NCBI GenBank assembly: GCA_003550325.1
Contig: QKWP01001136.1
Span: 64,591-128,590, forward strand
Source of the DNA: Gigaspora rosea
Taxonomy: Eukaryota > Glomeromycota > Glomeromycetes > Diversisporales > Gigasporaceae
DNA length: 64,000 nucleotides
Reading direction: 5' to 3'
In this document: positions 11,156 to 21,019 of the stretch, piece after piece
Position numbering within the stretch: position 1 is the first letter of the stretch
How the letters are laid out: each line of letters begins with the position of its first letter
Program-made: the position numbers and the translations under genes
The notes under the pieces: model-generated
The model's database searches: none
The model's input: only the letters and a program-made list of their open reading frames with translations
Told to the model about the DNA's origin: nothing

Positions 11156-12496
11156 ATTAAAGATACATTGCATAAAAAAATATACTAAAAAAGATGTTTA
11201 TACAGCTATAGTTTTGACAATATAGAGCGAAAATTTTTACTAATGGCTGGGTATAGCAGAGGACATGTTTAGTCAAAGCGATACAATAGATACTTTTGAT
11301 GAATCAATAGTTACGTTTTTGATTTGCCTCATTAATAATATATTTAGATTAATTTTATAACTTGGCGCGTCTGTCCACACATGCGTAATAGTTGCGTTTT
11401 TGATTCATTTATAACAATGGTTTGTAATTCGGTGTAACAAACATATGATGTTGAGATCAAAATATTCTCTGATCTATTTGGACTTTAAAACCACAGTATT
11501 AGTCAACATACGTACATATTCAGTAGTATTTTATGCGTTTAATTATGAATGCATCAAAAATGATGCGCGTTCAAGGATATTCTCACGGTAATCACCAAAC
11601 AGAATATTTTGCGTAATATATCTGTTTAGCAGGAAAAATCGAGAAACCTCACAAGGCTTCTAGAACAATACTTGTGTTGAATTTTAATGGGAAAAGGGAT
11701 TGTTGCATGTCGCTATTTTATTGGTGCGCATTCATGTTATTCATCTTGAAAGGAAAATCATTTCTATTGCTGCAACTATAAAATTAGGATTTGTTTTTTT
11801 GTATAACAAACGTTTATCTCAATTACAATTTAACTGTTAATAATATAACTTCATGTGATTAACGTTAAAGTTAAATCTTATCTGTATATTATATTGATTT
11901 GCCATTGTTTTCTTCTACAGTAATAATGAGATAAAAATAGCTACAGTATGTAATTGTGGCATTCTATTCTCTGATATCTTTTTGCTTGGCTCATATATAC
12001 TGATATGACGGCTAAAGAAGCGCCCGTATTTCTACTGCCGACGACAACGGACACATATCATTTATCTCCTTTACCCCACATATAATTTTTATATATTCCT
12101 ATTATCACATCAACCCAAACATGGTATTCCTTTACATATTTACGGATAAAAATATGTTTCAAATGTTGATACTTACTCTACAGCCTGGTTTGTGGGTTAT
12201 TATATAATTTAATCTAAACCAATAATTTCAGTAACATGTTGTATGTGTATATATCACCCGAATTGACGATTGCTTAGGTTTAAAAAACGTTAACAGTGCA
12301 GAATTTTGGTGCCGTTTTTTTTTTATGGTAGGTATCACATAAATACACTGGTTTTTATTTTTTTTTTCGATATATATATATATATATAGTTGGTATTTAT
12401 AACAATTTTCGTAGGTGATTTTCTCTCGTCATTTTGCGTGGTTGATGTTCTTTTCGTCAACAATAGAATTTCTTTTCCTCTTGTATAAAATTAACT
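11156..12496. other. Largely unique upstream region of the kinase-like gene
   Basis: No ORF or clear repeat is seen. It includes a (TA)n tract at about 12370-12390 roughly 110 bp before the proposed start codon, a T-rich run just upstream of it and a pyrimidine-rich stretch after it, compatible with a fungal promoter but not diagnostic. Confidence 0.4.
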
Positions 12497-15400
12497 ATGG
12501 TTAAAATGGTTGGAAAATTCATTAGATGGATAAAAAAAGGTTATAAGAAAAATGATGCAGATATTTCGATATCACTACGACAGCCTCCACTCACTCCTTT
12601 ATTACAGCCTGCAGTTGAAGAAGGTAAGACACTATTGCTCGAATTACTACCTAATCTTATAATAATAGCAAGATAATACAGTATATTATTACTGAAATTT
12701 TTTTGTAAATGATATTTTCCTTAAATAAAAAGAAATTTGTTCATAATCGAACCAAATGGTCTGTTTATTATAACAAATATCGTTTGTTACTTTCCGCAGT
12801 AATCCATGGATATACTATCACTGAAGAATGGTACTCTGGAAGTACAAATAACGTATGCATAGCAATTAAAGATTCCCGGGAATACGCTCTAAAATTCTTT
12901 AAAGATGAGGCTGCCTTTAAACATGAAGTTGCTATTTTGACCCATTTGAAAAATTCTCAGGTCGAAATGTGTTTTTTTCCTCCAACGCTTAAACCTTTTA
13001 CTATTTAACCGGATATATAAAATAAAAACTTAGCTTAGATTTTATTAAGCTTTGCTGAATTTCTTTTTATTCCTCGTAAATAGAATATAGTCCAATTGGT
13101 TGAAATTCTTGCGACGGAAAAAATTCTTGTCCTCGAACATGGCATTTGCGATTTACAAACTTATATTCGAAAACCGACTTGGGTTCAAAGTCATCAACAT
13201 GCCGATGAAATAAAGAAAAAAATCGTAAAGGTATGCGTGTAGGTCTTTATGCTCCTATTCATCGGGTTATTAATCATGTGACTTGTGTTATGTAGGATGT
13301 TGTCGCGGGATTGGAACAATGCCACAAAAGGGGGATAAGTAAGCAGATAGCTTTTGATTGTGTCGTACTTTTTGTAAACCTTTTTTTTTAATATTATCTG
13401 AAAATTGGTGCGTTTGTTTGTCAGTTCATACAAATTTGACACCAAAGAACATTGTTTTATTCCATCAGGGTGTCGCAAATCTTGGAACCTGGAAGTTGAT
13501 AGATTTTGACACATCACATAGAATATCGACCCCGACAAAATTAAATACCGTAAATTATTGTAGTCCTGAAGTCGCAAAGGCCGATTTTGTCGGAAAAACA
13601 AAGAAAGCACACCCATCAATGGATATGTTTTCTTTTGGCTTAGTTCTTTACTTTATGGAAACTGGTTATCATTATTGGAAGCGAAGGGATTTATGGTCGA
13701 TTGGACCACCATTGACAAAAATAGAGAAACTAGAATTTCTTCGGTCTAAGGAATCCCTTGTTGTAAGCGCTGATGACATAGGTGATGTTAGTAAAAGAGA
13801 GATTATAAATGATTTATTAAAACCGAAAAAGCGAAGAATGACATTAACGCAGTTTAAGGTTTTGTAATTCTAATAATGTCTATATATAAAGTTTATTTAT
13901 CGCGAAATTTAACGTTTATATAATTATTATGCAACAGAAAACTATATATTATTCTGAGGATAGCGACGAAAATATAGAGGATATAACAAACGCGATTGTT
14001 CTGTTGAATAGAGAAGAGGAGGATAAATACAAGCAATTAATGAGTCTTATTCCACAGGAATGGGAAAAAATTGGCCCGAAGGTAATTTTTTTTTTTTTTT
14101 TTTTTGTGATGTACTCTGCATTTGTGTTTATCACGTGATTGTCGATCAATTACAGCTTTTCAAGTTGCGATGTGAGAAAATACCACGTTTATTCATCGTT
14201 ATCCCTCTCATTCCATCTTGGAAAAATCAAAAGTAATTATTTAGTACACATTAGATATATATATGGATATATTTGAACTAATTTTCATGTTATTTCTAGA
14301 ACTTGGACGTCACAATCATTTCGATTATATTTTGTATGCGAGCACGTTACACCACATGTCCATGAACATAAAGGTTGTTACATTCAAAATCCTCTCGAAT
14401 TTATAAAAAAATATGGCGCTTATATTAAATTTTGGTAAGTTGAATTTAAGTAGGTTTCACGGTTTAATTTATTTTCAGAACTAAGTTATTATTATTTTAA
14501 AGTCACCATTTGGTCTCAGCTAGAACTACGTATGATACATTCCCTCAAGAAATAATAGATCATATCACAAAATTGTTTCATGTTCCCAAGTCTTCGAATC
14601 TTTTGAATCATATCGCTAAAATTGGGGATCAGATACATCAAATAGTAAATGAACTTCCACCAATCACCAATGGCCAAGCTGAGGTTCTTGACCTTGATGA
14701 TGACACCTCTCATTATTATATACTTAATTCCGCCGGGCTACGTGAATTAAAAGGTTGATATATGAATCATTAAATTTTCTTGACATTATATATACTATTT
14801 TGATATTGAGTTTTATAATAAAAAATAGAATACTTTAACAACACAAATATGCCCCCTGGTCACCTTATTGAAGCCCGTCGTAATGATACCAACGATTTTG
14901 TTTGGATTTGTGAAAGGCATTCACGTGATCAGCTTTACGAAGCAAATTTTCTTACATCGGGTTCAAATGTTTCGCATTCCTCACATGTTGCAGACATGGA
15001 AAATATTCCTATCAATAATATTAGGGCAATTATAGATGATATTATCGGAAATACAAGTCTTCGCCCACAACTTATTAATGAATTCAATAATACTACCACC
15101 TCAACTATGGATGTATTTGAATCATGGTTTCAAGATAGTAACACTACTGTTAATAATAGAGACCTTTTGACGGGCTCGTTAGAGCAATATAGTGAGCTTT
15201 TATTGCGATTATTGAGTTATCAAGTTCATCGCAACCATGGTATATTATTATTATTAAGATTAATTAAGATTAATTATTTATTATTTAAAAAATATTATAA
15301 TAAAATTTGTATTTCAATAATAGCAAAGAAAACATTATGGGTCAGTGCAAAGAAAGATCGACAAGATATTATAAAGTAAGAAAAATTACTTTGCGTTTAA

Positions 15401-16900
15401 TTCAATCATTTGACCACTTATTAACATTTATAATGTTAATGTCCATATTTACATATAAGATTAAAAGAGGAGTACAAGATACACATGACAAAATTGATGG
15501 AGGCACTGATCGATAAGTCGGCGAATATTATACTTCCTGGATGCAAAGGATCCAGATTATCATCTAATGATTCTTTTTTAAGGTATGAAGATGATAAGTT
15601 TACTATGTGGAGTACTCGTATAAATGAACTTTATGAACTATATATCAAACAAATCAAAGTCCATTGTCTTTCAACTACAATCCTGCGTGAATCTTACATA
15701 CCCACAAGTAAAATTAAAGAGCTTTCAAACGTTAATAAAAGGCATGGTTCCACTTTCTATGTAGTAAAAAGTAAAGCTGATAGTAATGTAGTAGCAGCAA
15801 AGCGTTTGCTCAAGAATGTCATAAATTTGAACATGCTTTATAGTGTGGAAAAGGAGATTTATTTGTTCAAACGATGTCTAGCTCCTTGTGACCATATTAT
15901 CGGATTTTTTGGTGTGACGATGAAAGATAATATTCCATGTTTATTGATGGAATGGGCACAAGATGGAAACTTGTATCAGTACATGAAAACATATAAGACT
16001 GTTGAGAAAAAGAAAATGAGTTGGCAATTTAAAATTAATTTGGCTTTAGACATTGCAAAAGCTGTAAGCTTTTTGCACGAAGTAGGTTGCAAACATGATA
16101 TTTCAAAATATAGATTCTTCAATTTAATTGTGGTTGCATTTTTTTTTTAGAACGAAATTATACATTTGGACATTCGCAGTCATAATGTACTTTTGACTCA
16201 TGATAAAAAGGCTAAGCTTTCAAATTTTCTCTGGAGTCGGAAACTCGATGACGAGCATACATTAGTGTCTCCTACAAACCATAAACCTGGGCTACGTAAT
16301 CGATGGATGGAGCCACAACAACTATTAAATCCACCAAAGAGTAAATTAGACTTTAAATCTGATATTTACAGCATGGCCATATTGTTATGGGAAATTGCCG
16401 ATGGTCGAGGAACGTTACCACACGCACACATACCAGATAGATTACTTAAAGAGTATGTGGTTGACCAGAAAGGGCGAGATGGATTACCATATGATGATGA
16501 AGAATATCAACCAGAATGTGTTGTTTTCAACAAATTAGTACGTAAAATGTGGGCATGGCATCGGCCTCACAGACCTGAAATAATGTTAGTTGTAACAACT
16601 CTTGAAAGGATTTCAAATATTGGGAATATTGGATCTATAATGTATCAAAACAATTTACCTAACATACCTACTATGGATCAAGTATCACGTATGTACCACA
16701 ATAAGCAGTACACTGAAGCATTACCATTCCTGATTCGTTATGCAGATAATGGTGATTCGGAAGCGTGTGAATACTTGACAACTTATTATAGAGATGGTTT
16801 AGGTGGATTAGACAGAGACGTTGGCAAAGCAATGGAATATGCAAGAAAAAGTGGTACAAACAAGTCTCATAAAATTAAGCCGTCGCAAAATGAAAGTTAA
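12497..16900 (+). CDS. Tandem kinase-like protein with C-terminal Sel1 repeat (13 exons)
   Basis: Proposed exons: 12497-12623, 12800-12960, 13084-13230, 13296-13338, 13425-13858, 13938-14081, 14156-14232, 14300-14434, 14503-14753, 14829-15239, 15324-15375, 15460-16081, 16151-16900. Every junction keeps phase and gives about 1117 residues. Domain 1 (about 44-300): K74 in YALKFF, an EVAIL helix, HTN at 161-163 where active kinases have HRD, DFD at 186-188, SPE at 206-208. Middle region (about 305-690): unassigned, including RLYFVCEH and EFIKKYG motifs. Domain 2 (about 745-1000): K775 in VVAAKRL, HLD at 873-875 with N880, NFL at 893-895 instead of DFG, and WMEP for the APE region. One Sel1-like repeat follows (YYRDGLGG...DVGKAMEYA). 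Fungal kinases with Sel1 repeats resemble signalling or scaffold proteins. Catalysis by domain 1 is doubtful because the HRD Asp is Asn; domain 2 lacks the metal-binding Asp. Donors at 12961, 13859 and 14754 are weak, so two adjacent genes remain possible. Confidence 0.75.
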
Positions 16901-17045
16901 TTATCACCATTAAGATTGTCTCTATGTATTTATGTATTTCTGTATATTAACAAAAGGTTCTTTTATTTATTTAAATTAAAAAACCAAAAACAAATTTATG
17001 TGCATACACAAATGGGCTGTAAAAATGTTTAAAAAAGGGACCATA
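16901..17045. other. 3' flank of the kinase-like gene
   Basis: Short AT-rich stretch between the stop codon and the next MITE. It probably contains the 3' UTR. No canonical AATAAA is obvious; TTATTTATTTAAATTAAA lies at about 16962-16979. Confidence 0.4.
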
Positions 17046-17387
17046 TGGAGTGCTCCGTATTAAAAGGTCCCATTTTTACATTTATCTCATTTTGAGATAA
17101 TTGAGTTTAACCATTTGTTTTGATTTTCGGACTGATTCGGGATTAATTAAATTTCACGATTTTGATTGGTTAAAGAAGGCAGGTGACTATCGGATAATCT
17201 CGTGACGTGTTGGCTCTACGCAGCCTCATGTAATTTTTCTTTTTAAATTATCTTGATTTTTTATTATGCAAATCAACTTTTATTAATAATTGAAAAATAT
17301 CAATTATGTCAAAATTTACATGAATTTAATAAAAACTCATTTTTCAAAAAATTGTAAAAATGGGCCCTTTTAATACGGAGCACTCCA
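17046..17387. mobile_element. Tc1/mariner-type MITE with TA TSD
   Basis: The terminal inverted repeats start TGGAGTGCTCCGTATTAAAA, extend about 34 bp with one mismatch, and are bounded by TA (17044-17045 and 17388-17389). The 342-bp interior has no ORF. It lies 145 bp after the stop codon of the kinase-like gene, so it may fall in the transcript tail. Confidence 0.8.
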
Positions 17388-17864
17388 TATCTTCAAACGA
17401 CTAGAAATTAACGTTAAAATTGCTCAAAGGTGTTGTTACATTGCTTCAAGCGCCTCGGAATAACGCATATCTAATATAATATGTCGTTAACCAAGATATT
17501 GAAGCATTTGTGAATAACCTACATTTTTCCTATTTTTGTGGCCCGGCCCGCATTTAAATTTGCAGCTGTTTTCATAAATTCTGAGACATTGACCGACAAA
17601 TTTGCCGATTCAATCATTACTGAATCGCAAACTTATCGACCCGGAGTTTATTTTAATCTTTTGAATCATAAAGCTTTCTATATTGATATTAGGGGTTTTT
17701 AAAAATTAGCTAATTTATTTTTACTACAGTATAAGGCTACCTCCATTTATATCTATATAATACTATATTAGCCAATTTAATTTCATTATTATAAACATAT
17801 ATATAAAGTTTAATATTAACAAATTTGACAAAATTCTATATTGTAGATTGTTTTGCAAATATCA

Positions 17865-18225
17865 ACTACTGTGAGGACATCTTAAACCAGCAAGTAAAAT
17901 AGCTGATTTTTAAATTGCATCACAAAAATAACTAGCATAGCTAGAACAATTTTTTTTTTCTATAAAAATGTAAAGAAAGGCCAGAAGAATAAAATTACAA
18001 AATTATTTTTTTTTTAATTTATTAAATTTTAATATTATAAAAAATTTTAAAGTTAACTATTTTTACTAATAAAACTAAAAATTTGGCCACATAATTCTGG
18101 TAAAATTATTATAATTCTGGGCCAAGCTTATCATAATTCTGACCAGAATTATAAAAATTTTTTTAAATTTAAATTTTTTTTAAAAATATTAATTTATACT
18201 ATATTAGCCAATTATATGGCTTGAT
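17865..18225 (-). mobile_element. Degenerate copy of the CAGTGC MITE family
   Basis: Clearly homologous, in reverse orientation, to the MITE at 19397-19860. Shared blocks in order include AAATAACTAGCATAGCTAG, AAAGTTAACTATTTTTACTA and several ATAATTCTGG-type motifs. The terminal repeats are eroded, so this is an older copy. Confidence 0.65.
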
Positions 18226-18379
18226 TTTTTACACAACATAACTATAAAATTTGAGCACTATTTTTATACTTGTTGGTTTAAAGTGTTTTATACTATACAA
18301 AATAAACAATTTTTTTATAATCAAAATAGCAATTTTTATAAGAAAACTGGAAGCAATACCAGGATGATCTATACAGCTT

Positions 18380-18631
18380 CTTATCCAAAAGAAGTAGTAT
18401 AAAAATGGTAGAGTTAGACTCGAACAGAGCAAATATCACAACTCAAATAGCAATAGATAAAATATAAAAATCCTTCGAAGAAGAAATTATTTTTGCTGCA
18501 AAAAGAAACATCCCATACAGGATAATAAAAGGAACTCAACCTAAATATAAGTGCGGATATGAAAGCAAAGATGAGAAAAGAAGAACGATATTACATACAA
18601 GTACAATACAAATAAGCAAATTACATAGAAA
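18380..18631 (+). pseudogene. LINE (non-LTR retrotransposon) fragment, upstream of RT
   Basis: The reading frame gives peptides such as MVELDSNRANITTQ and FEEEIIFAAKRNIPYR, then SKLHRK just before the 5.7-kb element at 18632. It resembles the segment between endonuclease and reverse transcriptase of LINE ORF2 proteins and continues on the far side of the insertion at 24324. A stop lies between the two peptides and the 5' part of the LINE (endonuclease) is not recognisable. Inferred to be the same element as 24324-27400 and 31800-33560. Confidence 0.5.
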
Positions 18632-19215
18632 ACTACTGTAAATGGCCATATAAAAGATTCCCCATGATAGTAGACCCACAACGTATTATCTCCGGGTCTA
18701 CAATATGGGTTGAGATTTTTGTAATGATAAAAGACCTGGGAATACTATAGGATTTAAAATGATAAAAGACCCGGGTATATTATAGGGGAGTACGATACTA
18801 GTAATAAAAGCTACCATAAGAATTTTTAACGAAAGTAAGGCTAAATTCAGTTTGCCTTTTATGAAACATAGTTCATTCGCACAGGTATATATTTTCACAT
18901 ATACCCGTGCATAGTTTAGTTCAAAGTTTAAATTTATGAGGATTAGATATTTAAACGCAAATGGTATAACTTTATATCTTTATCCAATGAGTTAAATTTA
19001 TTAATAAATTGAGAAAAAATCCTTCTAATATTTAAAGGCATTATTGTATCGATTTTTAATGGTGCGAATAAGCTTTCAAAAAAACACATGTTGACCTATA
19101 CGATAATAAAAACAAAAGTTAAATTACAGAATCAATTTGATTATCTAAGCAACAATCGATAATATGTCTATTGTACATCTTCATAATCGTGTATATCTAA
19201 TATTGTAAATATTGG

Positions 19216-19396
19216 TAATAGCAAGATTAATACAGTACTCTAAAAAAAAGGTTGTGCCGGTATTTAATAAATAGTAAAAAAAAATCTTTAAATATCAGTT
19301 TTGTACTTAGAATTTATGATAGTGTATTAAGAAACTGGTAATAGCAAGATTAATATGGTACTCTAAAAAAAAGGTCGTACTGGTATTTAATAAATA
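19216..19396 (+). repeat. Tandem duplication of about 122 bp
   Basis: GGTAATAGCAAGATTAATA begins both units, near 19215 and 19337. Unit 1 is intact (TAATAAATAGTAAAAAAAAA). Unit 2 is split at the same point by the MITE 19397-19860 and resumes at 19861. Unit 1 therefore serves as an empty-site reference. Confidence 0.75.
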
Positions 19397-19860
19397 CAGT
19401 GCAGGAACCCTTAAATCAACTAGTCCTATATATGCGGCCAAATTTTGGGTTGGGTTGGAAGTTTGGTTGGATTGGGTTGAAGCCAATAAAATTGCAGAAA
19501 ATTTTGTGAATAAAAAAAAAAAAAAATCAAAAATATAGTATAAAAAAAAATTTTTAACTTTTTAAAAATTTTTTTAAAAATTTTTTTATAATTCTGCTAA
19601 TTTTGGCCGGCATTATGGTAATTTTGGCCAAAATTATAGCAGCCAAATTTTACGTTTATTAATAAAAATAGTTAACTTTAAACCTTTATAAAAGTAGTTA
19701 AACTTTATAAATTAAAAAAACTAATTCTATATCTTTATTCTTAAAGTCTTTCTCTACACTGTTATAGAAAGAAAAATTGACCTAGCTATACTAGTTATTT
19801 TTTTATAACGTTTTAAAAATTATCAATTTTGCTTGTTGATTTAAGGGTTCCCGCACTGCA
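19397..19860. mobile_element. MITE of the CAGTGC family
   Basis: The left end is CAGTGCAGGAACCCTTAAAT. The right end in reverse complement is CAGTGCGGGAACCCTTAAAT, so about 24 bp match with one difference. Comparison with the neighbouring empty unit shows the insertion point exactly: ...AATAAATA|GTAAAA.... An older relative lies at 17865-18225. The interior contains GGCCGGCATTATGGTAATTT-type repeats and no ORF. Confidence 0.75.
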
Positions 19861-19949
19861 GTAAAAAAAAAAATCTTACAATATTGGTTTTGTACTTAGA
19901 ATTTATTTATCTTTTATAAAGTATGGCAGCATAATTTTTTTTTTTTTTG

Positions 19950-20650
19950 TTTTTTTTTTAGGACTTTGCAGTCTTGCCGAAATCTAATAGATTTATTATT
20001 ACTAAAAATTCCTTTTTAGTACATTTATAATTCCTAGACTTCAACCTCATCCGGCTACAAAATAAATTTTGTGCCCAGATGCGACCAGCCGCATCGGCTT
20101 ACGTATAAACCAAAAAAAATTCGTTAGCTATAGTTACAAACCAACTATGTTTCATAATCTACTCCTTCAAAAACTCCTTCTCTGAGCTTCTCATAAAGAA
20201 TAAAAACAAGGGGAAGATTAAAATAGGGGAACAAAACTAAATACCCAACAAAATTAACCAAAAACCAAAATTATACATCCAAGAAAAATAAAACAAAAAA
20301 GAAAAACCAAAGAAAAAGCAAAGAAAAAATAAACTATGAAGGCATTAATAATCGATAAAAATTATATAATACTGCGCAAGGAAACGCCTCGCCAAAGTAT
20401 TATATGTACATAAAAGAAGACTAAAGGAATGTTCTAGAATTTATTTTCCGAAGATCAGCCTACTCCATTGCGGCACGTCTCATCATGCGTCCGTTCCTGT
20501 TTATTCACCTGCATGCCTTCTTCCCAATTAGGATAGAAACAACAATGCTGATCTTTTGGAGGGGGTACGCCGAATTTCCCACTTTTCATCCAAAATTCTA
20601 GAAAAAAAGACTTCGAGTGAAAATATGATAGCAAGAGTATGATAAAATAT
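19950..20650. repeat. Family I repeat, copy 1
   Basis: Homologous over about 700 bp, at moderate identity, to 39595-40390. Shared landmarks are CATCCGGCTAC, an A-rich stretch of AAAGAAAAAGC type, ATAATACTGC..., CCAAAGTA and CCACTTTTxxxC. On the minus strand at 20455-20694 lies a short peptide-like frame (VPPPKDQHCCFYPNWEEGMQ) with a weak counterpart in the other copy, so this may be the 3' coding end of a mobile element. No function is assigned. Confidence 0.5.
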
Positions 20651-21019
20651 GTTTTTGTAGCCAAAACTTTTAGAGAGTGTGTTGAAAAACTCATTTTTTA
20701 GTTCACCGCCTAGCCAAAATATAACACCTTCGTCGACGAAAAAAAAAATGTTTGTATCTCCACCAGAATTTCTTGTACCAAGGGCACCCACTGCCAGTTA
20801 TCTTGCACAACCGATGCTTCTGGCTTGCTTGCCGAATATATAAAGGAGTCTCCCAAGAGTTAAACAGAAAAAGGTTGACCTTTATAAAAACTAGTTTTAT
20901 ATCTTGCTTCGTTTTTACTAATAAAAATTTTGTTTTTTGTTTGCTTAAAATTTTGGACAAGTGATTGATGGGAAGAGTTCCCAATTTGATATGAAAGTAT
21001 GGCGCCATAATTAGCTAAT

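Noticed and set aside
13194..13619. 141-residue minus-strand ORF
   Set aside because: Shadow of the kinase-like gene exons on the other strand.
12497..15516. Two separate genes, one per kinase-like domain
   Set aside because: Possible, but all splice phases join smoothly across 15239-15460, no stop or promoter is evident between, and the first part has no credible end before the second begins. Kept as an alternative in the feature entry.
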